NCBI GenBank assembly: GCA_965247125.1
Contig: CBDFGO010000002.1
Span: 1,054,001-1,118,000, forward strand
Direction of reading: 5' to 3'
Length of the DNA: 64,000 nt
Source of the DNA: CALBJU01 sp965247125
GTDB lineage: Bacteria; Bacteroidota; Rhodothermia; Rhodothermales; UBA10348
Below are positions 16,943 to 26,134 of the stretch, one piece after another; position 1 is the stretch's first letter, and each line of letters starts with the position of its first letter. The notes below the pieces were generated by a model. The model was given only the letters and a program-made list of their open reading frames with translations, made no database searches and was not told where the DNA came from. Made by a program: the position numbers and the translations under genes.

Positions 16943-19900
16943 TCATTCTGATAGGAATAGTGGAAATAGATCAAATAGAGGAAAGAGCTTATCCATCTCG
17001 AAATGATGCGCGGAGAGCCGAACTGATTTTCCCCACGAAACGAGAGGACCGAACTCATATTTGGCGCCGAGGGCCTCCATCTCTGACGCAAAATTCTCAA
17101 TTTCATTCACCGTCTGGCGGAAGGCCAGATCCTTCCACCGCTCCCGTTCAGAATCCAATAGCGCCAGGAGTTCCGAATTTTCGGTTCGTCGAGGCCTTCC
17201 GGGCCTGGTGTCCGCGTCCAGTTCTTGCGAGGTGGTGACGGCGACAATTTCGTTGGGGAGATGCGCGACCAGCGCTTCGACGAGCTTGTTCTGAGTAAGT
17301 GGCTTGGCGATAAATGCATCGGTCATCTGTCTGAATTGTTCGGCTTCCTTTCCTAAAACCGACGCCGAAAATCCAACCACGGGGAAAGGAGGGCGCTTGC
17401 CGGGAGATATCAACTCCTGGACGACGGCGATCCCGTTCATACCGGGCATGTGAAGATCGAGAAGCAGCAAATCAATTTTCTCCCTTTCAATAATCGCCAT
17501 GGCCTCTTCTCCACTTGACGCACCAATGAACCGAAGCCCGACCATATCGAGCATCTCTTGGAGTAGCTCGTGACTTTCTTCCGCATCGTCTGCGAGGAGC
17601 ACGGAGGAACCGAAAAACCGAATATTCTCGGCCGTGATGGATTCACCGGACCGATCCAACTCTGCCGACTGATATGAAACGTGGGGGATAGTAGCCTTGA
17701 AGAGGGATCCTTTGTCGACTTCTGACTCAAGGGAGATCGATCCACCCATCAGTTCGATGAGCTTCGTGGTGATCGCCAGGCCAAGTCCAGTTCCTCCATA
17801 TTCTGAATGCGACGGACTCTGTGCCTGATCGAACGCTCCGAATATGTGCGCCTGGTCTTCTGCTGATATGCCGATTCCGGAGTCTTCGACACTGAATGAA
17901 AGTGTTACGTGGCCATCGTCATCTCCCTCGAGCCGGTCGGCACGAACGTCCAGGATGACGCCCCCCTCTGAGGTAAACTTGATGGCGTTTCCTACGAGAT
18001 TAATGAGTATCTGGCGCACTCTGGCTTCATCGAGAAGGACCCGCTCAGGAATGGATTCATGTGCGAGAGAAGTGAAGACAATTCCTTTCTTGTTTGCTCG
18101 CTCGGCGAAGATGAGTGGCATTTCGTTCACGAGCCGCCGAAGATCCAGGGTGCCCGCGACAATATCCAGTTTGCCGGCCTCCACTTTAGAAAGGTCGAGA
18201 ATGTCATCGATCAGGGTGAGAAGCGACCGGCTCGATGTCTGGATGTGCTGGATGTATTTGAGGAAGCCCTTATCCTTTATTTTTCTCGACAACAGATCGG
18301 TATAACCGATGATGGCGTTCATCGGAGTCCGAATTTCATGACTCATGTTTGCAAGAAAGCGGCTTTTTGCGCTCGTCGCGTCGTCAGCTTCCCTTGCAAA
18401 ACTAGAGGCTCTCTCGCTGCTTTCTTCAAGCGCTTCATTGGAACGTGTCAAGAGGCGCCGCTGTCGCTCAACTTCTCGTCGCTGAATTTCCAGCTCACGA
18501 TTCTGGGTAGCCATCTGCGTTGACTGTTCCTCGATTCGGGCCTTGCTCTTTCGAAGTTCTTCGTGACGTATTTCCAGCTGACGCTGCTGGAGTGTCATCT
18601 CCCGGTTCGTTGTTTCCAACTGTTGGTTGTGTGCCGCTAACAGGCGGCGTTGCTCTTCTACTTCGCCAGTCTGAGCTTTCAGACTTGCCCCCAGTCGCAT
18701 GTTACTCTCCTCGAGCTGTCGGTTGTGAAACCGTGCTAAACTTTTTCCGGCGAAGAACACCGACACAACAAAAAGGATAATGTAGATGCTGAAGGCCAGC
18801 AGCGATCGGAACCAGGGTGGACGAATAGTGACCACCGCCCTGGCGGTCGGTCCAATACGCCCGGTACCCGAAAGGGCGCGAACCTCAAAGGCGTAGGAGT
18901 TTTCGATCAGTCCTGAAAATCGAGCTGTACGGTCGAGGCTCCAGTCTGACCACTCATTTGTAAGACCCACCATTCTGAACTGATACTCCACTTCGGAATA
19001 GGCATCGAAAAACGGTGAGGAGAAAGAAAAAAGAAGGTCGTTCTCGGAAAATGCCAGATCAAGATCAGGGGGGCGAAGGCCGCTCGGACCCATACCGCCA
19101 AACGGAGTCATCGAGGCGGATTCAATGGATCGGACATACGTGAGGGGTGATCGTGGCGGTCGCCGTTCTGCCTGATCCCCGAACCGAAAGAGTCCCTGAT
19201 CGGTTGCAAACCAACATCCGGGACCCGGCCCAGACGGATCACAGATCATCTGATGGATATGTGCGCCGGAGAGCTGATGCAGCCCTTCGATGACGTCGAT
19301 CCGCCTTCCCAAGGCCTCTTCAGGAGGAATAACGCCGGCGAAATCGCGGGTAACGATCCAGATGGCACCATTTAGTGACTGATGCAGATATCTGATATCG
19401 GTAAGCACTGACTCACCAGACAACCCAAGGCCGTTTCCTGGTGCAAATCTGGCGGACTCATTGTCGTAGGAGTAAAGTCCTGAGCGGGCGTAGGCGATGA
19501 CGCGCTCCCCATCCGCGAGCGGCGATGAGCGTCCGACGGGCAATCCATGCCGCTCATCAAACAGTTGAATGGTTGTCTCCACCGAATCAGAAACGGCCCA
19601 TTCGATTCGTGCGAGTCCTCCCGGTGACACACCGGCCCACAGTACACAACTGGATTCTTCAGAGAGAGCATGCACATGAACACGGCTATCCTCCAGCCGC
19701 CCCGTGATTTCCCATCGAGACAACACTGGATTGTAAGCGAGCCGCGTCAGGCTGCCGGCGTGTCCCAGATAGACCAGACCTCGATCAGCATTGGAAGACA
19801 ATACAGCCTGAATGGGCTGTTCCGCGTCAATTCGGTAGCTCAAGAACGAATTGTTTTGAGGGAGAACGACCACTTCGGGACCACTGACGAAGAGTAGATC

Positions 19901-21082
19901 GCCGCGCAGTGAAAGAAGGGAGGCTACGGGAATATCGTGATTGGCAACGGGCTCGAATCGCGCCGGAATGCGGTCTTCGCTGGCGCCCACCGTGAACAAT
20001 CCGCTGTCGGTCCCGACGAACAATTGCTCGCCGCTGTAAACAACGGCCCGTGCAGGGCCAAAAATCCCAGCTGAAACGGGAGGCCTGGAGACCGTGCTTC
20101 CGAGGTCCACGCGGGCAATACCGTCCTCGGTTGCGAGCCAGAGCCTCCCTCGATCATCTTCAGCGATTCCGTTAATTGCGCCGAGCGGGAGGCCGTCACG
20201 GAAGTCCAGAAATCTGGTTTGATAGGTGGAGGTGTTCACCAGAGCCAGGCCGCCGCGATCGAGCCCCAGGGCCAGTGTGCCGCTTGAAAGCAGCGCAGAG
20301 GATACAATAGTTCTTCCCTGAAGCGCGGAGCGGGCCTCAGTATCCCACCTGGAAAGAGACCCTCTTGAGTAGGAATAAAATTCGCCGCTTGCAGAAACGA
20401 GAAGAGAGGTAGAATCCGATAGTGGCGAGGCGTGAATCAGCTCGTCTCTGGCGAACACCGCTCCCGCTTCCACGGCCGCAAACCCCCTGGCTTCGTAGCG
20501 GGTCAGACCCCTTCCCCAGAGACTGACAAAGAGGGTGTCCTGGTTGGTGAAGGCAGATTGTATGGGTGCGTTGGGCGTGAGAGCCCGGATGGAATCGCGT
20601 GTTTTAAGAAAAATGCGCCCAGGAGTGACGAAGAACACGGCGGATCGGACGGAGATGATCTGTTCGACACCATCAAAACTTCCAGTTTCTTCTGTTGATG
20701 AGGCAAAAAGAGATTGAAAAGACGGGCGGAAGAGTGAGTCTGAGGCCAGTACGCCGATATCGCCGGTGGCGCCGATCAGGATAGTGCCGTCATCTGAGAG
20801 CGCTAGCCGAGTCGGAGTGCGCCCGCGTGGCAACGAGATGAATTTCCAGACACTGCCATCGTATTCGAGCAGTCCATCCTGGTTCGCGACATACAACAAC
20901 CCTTCATCGGAGAGGGTCAGGTCGAGATTATTCGGATTGTGCCCGTACTCGAATGGTCTATATCGATGGACGACGGGGTAGCCCTGGGCTGATTGTGCGT
21001 GGACAGGCCCGCTCGGCCAGCCGCCGATCATCACAAAAAGGCAGGCGATAATCGTTATGTGGAGGCTCCTGGCCGTCGTCAA
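16943..21082 (-). CDS. hybrid two-component sensor with ligand-binding propeller and Y_Y_Y domain
   Basis: A 1379-residue one-component-style hybrid sensor. In order: signal peptide (about 1-29), periplasmic beta-propeller of Reg_prop type (about 40-620, e.g. GLPLGAINGIAEDDRGRLWLAT), Y_Y_Y domain (about 650-750), one membrane helix (about 757-781), a long Gln/Arg/Glu coiled coil, HisKA with SHEIRTP (His near 915), HATPase with GGTGLGLAI, and a REC domain with LLLLDLHMPGMNG (Asp near 1208). A C-terminal tail resembles a degenerate Hpt-like module. There is no C-terminal AraC helix, unlike the polysaccharide sensors of Bacteroides, so output must go through phosphotransfer, probably to the REC-kinase directly downstream. 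Confidence 0.92.
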   Translation of the reverse strand: MTTARSLHITIIACLFVMIGGWPSGPVHAQSAQGYPVVHRYRPFEYGHNPNNLDLTLSDEGLLYVANQDGLLEYDGSVWKFISLPRGRTPTRLALSDDGTILIGATGDIGVLASDSLFRPSFQSLFASSTEETGSFDGVEQIISVRSAVFFVTPGRIFLKTRDSIRALTPNAPIQSAFTNQDTLFVSLWGRGLTRYEARGFAAVEAGAVFARDELIHASPLSDSTSLLVSASGEFYSYSRGSLSRWDTEARSALQGRTIVSSALLSSGTLALGLDRGGLALVNTSTYQTRFLDFRDGLPLGAINGIAEDDRGRLWLATEDGIARVDLGSTVSRPPVSAGIFGPARAVVYSGEQLFVGTDSGLFTVGASEDRIPARFEPVANHDIPVASLLSLRGDLLFVSGPEVVVLPQNNSFLSYRIDAEQPIQAVLSSNADRGLVYLGHAGSLTRLAYNPVLSRWEITGRLEDSRVHVHALSEESSCVLWAGVSPGGLARIEWAVSDSVETTIQLFDERHGLPVGRSSPLADGERVIAYARSGLYSYDNESARFAPGNGLGLSGESVLTDIRYLHQSLNGAIWIVTRDFAGVIPPEEALGRRIDVIEGLHQLSGAHIHQMICDPSGPGPGCWFATDQGLFRFGDQAERRPPRSPLTYVRSIESASMTPFGGMGPSGLRPPDLDLAFSENDLLFSFSSPFFDAYSEVEYQFRMVGLTNEWSDWSLDRTARFSGLIENSYAFEVRALSGTGRIGPTARAVVTIRPPWFRSLLAFSIYIILFVVSVFFAGKSLARFHNRQLEESNMRLGASLKAQTGEVEEQRRLLAAHNQQLETTNREMTLQQRQLEIRHEELRKSKARIEEQSTQMATQNRELEIQRREVERQRRLLTRSNEALEESSERASSFAREADDATSAKSRFLANMSHEIRTPMNAIIGYTDLLSRKIKDKGFLKYIQHIQTSSRSLLTLIDDILDLSKVEAGKLDIVAGTLDLRRLVNEMPLIFAERANKKGIVFTSLAHESIPERVLLDEARVRQILINLVGNAIKFTSEGGVILDVRADRLEGDDDGHVTLSFSVEDSGIGISAEDQAHIFGAFDQAQSPSHSEYGGTGLGLAITTKLIELMGGSISLESEVDKGSLFKATIPHVSYQSAELDRSGESITAENIRFFGSSVLLADDAEESHELLQEMLDMVGLRFIGASSGEEAMAIIEREKIDLLLLDLHMPGMNGIAVVQELISPGKRPPFPVVGFSASVLGKEAEQFRQMTDAFIAKPLTQNKLVEALVAHLPNEIVAVTTSQELDADTRPGRPRRTENSELLALLDSERERWKDLAFRQTVNEIENFASEMEALGAKYEFGPLVSWGKSVRLSAHHFEMDKLFPLFDLFPLFLSE

Positions 21083-21252
21083 GATGTTGTCTGCCGAGTG
21101 TCTGGGTACCAGGGGATATTATACGGAGAAATCATTCCTGCTCCGGGTAGAAAACTGGGTGTAGAAAACTGCGTCTCGCCGGCGGCCCGCCCTTACCCTC
21201 ATCGGGTGCGGACGCTATATTCTCCATAGGAATCAATCAACATTGTGCCTTC

Positions 21253-22623
21253 ATGCCACGCCTTTTGATCGTCGATGACGAGCCTGGAATCAGGCGGACC
21301 CTCAAAGACCTGATGAGTATGCAGGGATATGAGGTGGAAGACGCTGAAAATGGGGCAGTGGCCCTCGAGAAACTCGAGTCTGGCCATTTTGATCTGGTCC
21401 TGTCTGACATTCAGATGCCCAAAACGGATGGAATGGAACTGCTGAAGGCTTCGAAGGCATCCAATCCAGACCTTCCGTTCATCATGTTGACTGCACACGC
21501 GAGCATCGAACGTGCGGTCGAGGCGATAAAGATCGGTGCGTACGATTTCGTCCCCAAACCTCCCAATCTGCAGCATTTACTGGTGACGGTCAGCAACGCA
21601 CTCGCCACAAAGAAGCTCAAGAAGGAGCACACGCGCATGAAGGCGCGGCTAGAAAAGATCGATGGAGATATCGAGCCACTTCTGGGCGAGAGTTCGGCGA
21701 TGGCGCGAATAAACAAGATGCTGGCAAAAGCCGCGCCGAGCCAGGCTCGCATCCTGGTAACGGGAGAAGCGGGATCAGGAAAGGAGCTCATTGCCCAATG
21801 GGTTCACCAACTGTCAAACCGGAAGGATGGGCCGTTCGTCGCTGTGAATTGCGCTGCAATCCCGTCCGAGTTGATCGAGAGCGAGCTGTTTGGCCACGAA
21901 AAAGGCGCGTTTACCGGAGCGCACAAACAGCACATTGGTTGCTTTGAACAGGCCGACAGCGGGACTCTTTTCCTGGACGAAGTGGGCGACATGAGCACTT
22001 CGGCGCAGGCGAAAGTCCTTCGCGTCCTCCAGGAAAACCGGGTTCGTCGAGTTGGTGCAGACCGAGATGTAGAGATCGATGTTCGCGTCATGTGTGCGAC
22101 CAACAAAGATCTAGAGGCGGCCATCCTGAATGGGGAGTTCCGAGATGACCTGTTCCACAGACTGGCAGTAATAGAAATAAAGTCTCCTTCCCTGAGAGAA
22201 CGACCGGAAAATATTCCGACTCTCGCCAATTATTTCTGCGAAAAGCTGAGTCGGCGCAACGCGGTCCCCGACAAGCATTTTTCGAAGAGTGCGCTGAAGC
22301 TGCTGAGCACCTATCCCTGGCGGGGAAATGTCCGCGAACTACGCAATGCAGTAGAACGATTGATTGTGCTTAGTGAAGAGAACGAAATTTCCGAAATGGA
22401 TGTGGATTTGTTTACCAATCCAGGCTCCGCACCCCAGGACTCGATAAGCTATCTGGTCGATCAGCACCCCATGATCAGCTCATTCAGAGATGCAGCTGAA
22501 GAGGCCTTTCTGCGCAAAAAGCTGGTGGAGTTCGATGGAAATATCAGCAAGATGAGCGAATCCATTGAGTTGCAGCGATCCAATATCTACGCGAAACTCA
22601 AAAAATTCGGGATCAAGGACTGA
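21253..22623 (+). CDS. NtrC-family sigma-54-dependent response regulator
   Basis: A 456-residue transcription activator. REC at 1-118 has D52 (LVLSDIQMP) and K102; an AAA+ domain at about 143-380 has Walker A GEAGSGKE (171-178), the sigma-54-contacting GAFTGA loop (218-223), Walker B LFLDEVGD near 240 and the arginine-finger region FHRLAVIEI; and a Fis-type helix-turn-helix lies at about 415-456 (NISKMSESIELQRSNIYAKLKKFGI). It therefore drives sigma-54 promoters after phosphorylation. It is divergent from the hybrid kinase gene across 170 bases, suggesting that kinase or its REC-kinase partner as the phosphate source. Confidence 0.95.
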   Translation: MPRLLIVDDEPGIRRTLKDLMSMQGYEVEDAENGAVALEKLESGHFDLVLSDIQMPKTDGMELLKASKASNPDLPFIMLTAHASIERAVEAIKIGAYDFVPKPPNLQHLLVTVSNALATKKLKKEHTRMKARLEKIDGDIEPLLGESSAMARINKMLAKAAPSQARILVTGEAGSGKELIAQWVHQLSNRKDGPFVAVNCAAIPSELIESELFGHEKGAFTGAHKQHIGCFEQADSGTLFLDEVGDMSTSAQAKVLRVLQENRVRRVGADRDVEIDVRVMCATNKDLEAAILNGEFRDDLFHRLAVIEIKSPSLRERPENIPTLANYFCEKLSRRNAVPDKHFSKSALKLLSTYPWRGNVRELRNAVERLIVLSEENEISEMDVDLFTNPGSAPQDSISYLVDQHPMISSFRDAAEEAFLRKKLVEFDGNISKMSESIELQRSNIYAKLKKFGIKD

Positions 22624-22741
22624 TCGAACGCCGAGCTTGAGAAGTGCGGGTATCGGGAGGATTGAGAGGTCCCGGTTACTGTGCTGGTAATGTCAGAATA
22701 AAACGACTTCCTTCGCGGAAGGCGGCATCGACGCAAATAGA

Positions 22742-23818
22742 TCACCCCAATATCTCAGCGGCCATCTTGCAGAATGCCAGGCCGAGCCCGACACCAGCCC
22801 TCACCCCGGTTTCTCTCGATTCCACCTGATAAAACGTGTCAAAAATACGCTCGTGCAGAGCGGTCGGAATACCTTCGCCATTGTCTTCTACTACGAAGAT
22901 GATGGAGTCACTCGTCGCGGATACGTCAAGGAGAACACGATCGGCAGAATGAGCATATTTGAATGCGTTTGACAGCAGATTCGCAAGCATTCTTTCCAAC
23001 AGAGAGAGATCCACCCGTATCGATTGAGCGGCTTCTGCCACCGCACTTGTCATCTCAAAACCGTTCTCGGCGGCTGTTTCCTGATACTGCGCAGACAGCG
23101 TAGCGACAAGCGAGGGGATATCGACAAGTTCCGGCTTCTGGGTCATCTCACCAGACTCCATTCGGGATAGGTCCAGTATGCTTCGAATCATTGATTCCAT
23201 CGAGGCCGCGGCTGCGCTGATATGCTTCAGTCGGTCGCGAAGGGCTTCCTCATCGCCTTCTGAATGTGCACCCATCTGAAGCATCTGCGTGTTCGTCATC
23301 ACGACGGAGAGCGGATTTCCCAGATCATGAACAATCATGTGTGTCAGGGCATCACGGCTGGATTCTGCCTTTTTCAGATCCTCGTAATTCATCTCGATCG
23401 TTTTGAGAAGCTCTCGCTCTCGATCCCGAAGGGCGTTTTTCTCAAGACTGGAGCTAAGCCTGGCTTGAAGAATGGTTTGGTTGAAGGGCTTCGCCAGATA
23501 ATCAGTTGCTCCTAGCTCAATCGATCGAACAACACTCTCCATATCATCCCTGCCCGATATCATGATGATGGGAATGTGACGGAGTTCATCGTCATCGGAA
23601 AGGCGCTCGAGCATATCGAGGCCCGTCATCACCGGCATATCGATATCGAGGAGAATCGCGTCCCGTCTTCTTGTCTGAGCGCTTTCGAGCCCAGCCCGCC
23701 CATCGCGCTCAGAGGAAACTTCGTGGCCCAGAATGTCCAGAAATTCGACCAGCAGCTCCCGATTCAGGTCGTTGTCATCAACGACAAGGATGTAGTGTTT
23801 TGATGCCGCAGTTTCGAT
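22742..23818 (-). CDS. response regulator-histidine kinase fusion with non-standard start and early stop
   Basis: REC-HisKA-HATPase, the same architecture as the protein at 15.8 kb. The first Met (23638) lies inside the receiver. Extending in frame restores the missing half: HYILVVDDND with the acidic pair, and ILLDIDMP with the phospho-Asp. No ATG, GTG or TTG precedes it; ATC at 23816-23818 is the best candidate start, either genuine or a changed ATG. The kinase H-box is IVHDLGNPLS. The frame ends at TGA 22742-22744 after AAEILG, but the same frame continues SICVDAAFREGSRFILTLP to TAA 22676-22678, exactly the end of an HATPase, so the TGA replaces the second Gly of LGG. The gene is convergent with the NtrC-type gene and may be a partner of it or a decaying paralogue. 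Confidence 0.8.
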   Translation of the reverse strand: METAASKHYILVVDDNDLNRELLVEFLDILGHEVSSERDGRAGLESAQTRRRDAILLDIDMPVMTGLDMLERLSDDDELRHIPIIMISGRDDMESVVRSIELGATDYLAKPFNQTILQARLSSSLEKNALRDRERELLKTIEMNYEDLKKAESSRDALTHMIVHDLGNPLSVVMTNTQMLQMGAHSEGDEEALRDRLKHISAAAASMESMIRSILDLSRMESGEMTQKPELVDIPSLVATLSAQYQETAAENGFEMTSAVAEAAQSIRVDLSLLERMLANLLSNAFKYAHSADRVLLDVSATSDSIIFVVEDNGEGIPTALHERIFDTFYQVESRETGVRAGVGLGLAFCKMAAEILG

Positions 23819-24055
23819 GGTTGTTCGGGATAGGTGGAAGATCCTCGGTGTGCCGACATAATAGCAAAATCATCTTCAGGTCTGAAGATCGGCACGTCGC
23901 GCGAAAGGGTCGGCTCTGTTCTGGTACCGAAACAGCCCGGATGATTGAACGGGGGTTGTAGCCGCGAACCAAGATCGAGCGAAAAGCCGCCAGCTGGCTT
24001 CAGTGCAGCGACTTCTCGCTTGATAAGCCATGTTGAAACGGACAGAAACATTGGC

Positions 24056-24095
24056 TGGCACGGCAATTGACACCTATGGATGGCGTGAAGAATAT
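24056..24095 (+). promoter_or_regulatory. promoter candidate for the small gene at 24.1 kb
   Basis: TGGCACGGCAATTGA (24056-24070) matches the sigma-54 -24/-12 pattern TGGCACG-N4-TTGC except that the key GC is GA. The overlapping TTGACA (24067-24072) is a perfect sigma-70 -35, with AAGAAT 15 bases further as a weak -10. Either would transcribe the small gene starting at 24117. The rest of 23819-24116 shows nothing else I can support. Confidence 0.25.
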
Positions 24096-24116
24096 CAGCA
24101 ATGAAGAGGCAGCGAC

Positions 24117-24332
24117 ATGCATCCTATCCTAAAAAGACTAACCATCGCCGATTGGGCTGAGCCCGACGAGCGGTTCAATTTTGTCACCGATCTCAGGGAC
24201 CTGGGCCTCCGGGACGCTTACCGGGCTTTTGAAATCCATAGGGCAAGCGCGTGCGCGGTCTATCAGTTGGCAGGGCCGGTGTTTGAGACCAATAAAATGA
24301 ACAAACGAGAGCAAGCCGCCTGGATTCTATAG
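24117..24332 (+). CDS. small hypothetical protein, 71 residues
   Basis: A short protein opening MHPILKRLTIADWAEPDERFN, charged and without signal peptide or membrane helix, so probably cytoplasmic. No family is recognised. It is supported as a gene by its context: a promoter-like site 45-60 bases upstream and a very strong intrinsic terminator 62 bases downstream, with no other gene able to use that terminator. It sits between the REC-kinase and a sigma factor, so a regulatory role such as a small sigma- or kinase-binding protein is conceivable but only inference. Confidence 0.5.
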   Translation: MHPILKRLTIADWAEPDERFNFVTDLRDLGLRDAYRAFEIHRASACAVYQLAGPVFETNKMNKREQAAWIL

Positions 24333-24393
24333 GTACAGTGTTCTGCTGCCGAGTGCGAAGTGTTTCGTTGGCGCAACAATCGGAAGGATTTTG

Positions 24394-24428
24394 GAGGCCG
24401 ACCCCAAGGGGTCGGCCTCTTTCATTTT
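24394..24428 (+). terminator. intrinsic terminator of the small gene
   Basis: GAGGCCGACCCC (24394-24405) and GGGGTCGGCCTC (24408-24419) form a perfect 12-bp GC-rich stem followed by TTTCATTTT on the plus strand. It ends transcription before the sigma factor gene. Confidence 0.88.
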
Positions 24429-24584
24429 GGCCAAAAAGCCCAATTATGACCCCATATCGCTGATCTAGGTCGGTAATGTCGAACACCCGCCCAAACCGGT
24501 TCGAGCTGGCATCAAGATTGATATCGAAGGGGTGAAGCCTGGGGACACTACGCCCGAGGACGCTCTAACCAGATACTCACCTTC

Positions 24585-25352
24585 ATGTCCGATCAACGAA
24601 ACAGCGACAACTGCGCACGTGCCTACAAAAAGAACCCGACTCAACAGAACAGGGACCGGGTGGTCTTCGCGACTGAACCGGTCATCAGGTCAATCATTTC
24701 GCGCGTTACCCGCCCTGCCGACGATCTTGCTCGGCCGCATGAACTATTCAACGTGGGTGTGATCGCGGTCCTGCAGGCGCTCGATCTTTTCGAGCCTGGG
24801 GGTGGCGCCCGTTTTGTGACGTTCGCGTTCCCACGAATTCGGGGCGAGATCATCGATTTCCTCCGCCGTCTCGATCCCTTACCCCGGCGACGCAGGGCAA
24901 AAGTGGCGCGAGCATGGAAAACACAGGATCGGCTTGCTCAAGTTCGCGGACGCGAACCGGACGAGTTTCAGGTTGCCGAAGCACTGAATGTAGAAATCGG
25001 GGAATACCGCATGACACGCGTTGATACGTTTCGTCGCCATCAAGCGTACCTGTTCGCTCAATTCAACGACGATGAACGAACGAGCCTGATCGATATTCTC
25101 GCAGACACCGACGCAAGAGAGAGATTCGACACGAGGGAATGGGAAGACGTCAGAGAACACCTTTCCGATCTTTCGAAGGAATTGACAGACCGAGACCGAA
25201 CCATCCTGGACCTTTGCTTCGGCGAGGATCTGACGCTTAGAGAAATCGGTCTCTTTGTCGGACTGTCTGAGGCTCGGGTTTCACAACTCAGGATGAGTGC
25301 ACTGAAAAAACTGTCAGTCCGAGTGGATCAAGGTTTGCGACGTGTCGCTTGA
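24585..25352 (+). CDS. RNA polymerase sigma factor, FliA/sigma-28-like group
   Basis: A 255-residue sigma-70-family factor without region 1. Region 2 is at about 25-100 (ADDLARPHELFNVGVIAVLQALDLFEPGGGARFVTFAFPRIRGEIIDFLR has the 2.3/2.4 pattern of FliA/WhiG/SigB), region 3 at about 105-160 (RRRAKVARAWK, REPDEFQVAEALN) and region 4 at about 190-250 with a clear helix-turn-helix (TLREIGLFVGLSEARVSQL). No flagellar genes are present, so a role in general or developmental regulation is as likely as motility; a few non-motile bacteria keep such factors. The gene follows the terminator at 24.4 kb and is convergent with the next gene. Confidence 0.9.
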   Translation: MSDQRNSDNCARAYKKNPTQQNRDRVVFATEPVIRSIISRVTRPADDLARPHELFNVGVIAVLQALDLFEPGGGARFVTFAFPRIRGEIIDFLRRLDPLPRRRRAKVARAWKTQDRLAQVRGREPDEFQVAEALNVEIGEYRMTRVDTFRRHQAYLFAQFNDDERTSLIDILADTDARERFDTREWEDVREHLSDLSKELTDRDRTILDLCFGEDLTLREIGLFVGLSEARVSQLRMSALKKLSVRVDQGLRRVA

Positions 25353-25356
25353 GGAC

Positions 25357-25932
25357 TCAGTTGGTCGCTTCTAGGTACGATCCAGAAGAGACACTGAAGA
25401 ACACAGTCTGTACAACCTTGTGTTCTTTCCCGGTCTGTGAATCGAGTAGAGAAATCGTCACCTGGCGACTTTGAAAAGGAACTGCGACCGCACTTTCACC
25501 GGCTACAAATTCATACGTGAGTACACGACCATTTTCTAGACCCCGAGAAATCTGGGTGACCATGCTGCTGTTGCCACCAGTACCAGTCAACCTGATGCGC
25601 CCGTGGCTCTGGCCAAGACTGGTATCGCCCGTAATCCACAACTCGGTTCCTTCGGGCATTTCGAAGTCGAGCTCAGCCGTGAGTATCACATTCTCAATAT
25701 TGGTCGTGAGATTGTAGAATGTCGATCCATCGGTCAGGGAGATGCTTTCGCGATCGCTCGTCTTGTCGACGATTAGAGGCGCGGGATTTCCAGAGACGGC
25801 TAAAACGGCGATCCGGCCAATAGAGATGGTGACGGTGTGGGATGCTGTTTCCTGAAATTCCTGAGCGTGAACACACGCGGGTCTGATCAACAGGACCAAT
25901 AAGGGACAGATAAAAAAGCGAGAAACACTCAT
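25357..25932 (-). CDS. secreted protein of unknown function, DUF-type beta-rich
   Basis: About 191 residues from ATG 25932. The start gives a standard signal peptide (SVSRFFICPLLVLLIRPACVHA, cleavage before QEF); the open frame reaches 26001, but that longer version hides the signal. The mature part is Ser/Thr-rich with regular beta strands (ISIGRIAVLAVSG, VILTAELDFEMPEGTELWITG) and resembles small surface or periplasmic beta-sandwich proteins of Bacteroidota. No family is assigned. It is convergent with the sigma factor gene, four bases away, and upstream of it on the same strand lies the CBM2-type protein. Confidence 0.65.
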   Translation of the reverse strand: MSVSRFFICPLLVLLIRPACVHAQEFQETASHTVTISIGRIAVLAVSGNPAPLIVDKTSDRESISLTDGSTFYNLTTNIENVILTAELDFEMPEGTELWITGDTSLGQSHGRIRLTGTGGNSSMVTQISRGLENGRVLTYEFVAGESAVAVPFQSRQVTISLLDSQTGKEHKVVQTVFFSVSSGSYLEATN

Positions 25933-26134
25933 GAGGCTAAAACTCGTCAGGCGGCAAGGGATAAGCGAGCCACACTTAGTGTATACGACGAAAAACTCCA
26001 ATTTAGTATTCGGTTTTGGTTTCGGGTGATTAAATTCGGGATCCGCCGGAGATAGCTACGCTGTTTCTCGTAGTTGCAAGGGTAGAAAAACGCAATTTTC
26101 TTAAGTGTGGGGGGAGGTCGAAAGGCCAAAAGGG

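Noticed and set aside
24056..24070. Confident sigma-54 promoter
   Set aside because: The invariant GC at -12 is GA, so it is listed only as a low-confidence candidate.
24193..24486. Minus-strand open frame of 97 codons
   Set aside because: It would have to read through the strong terminator stem at 24394-24419 and overlaps the plus-strand small gene; it shows no protein-like pattern.
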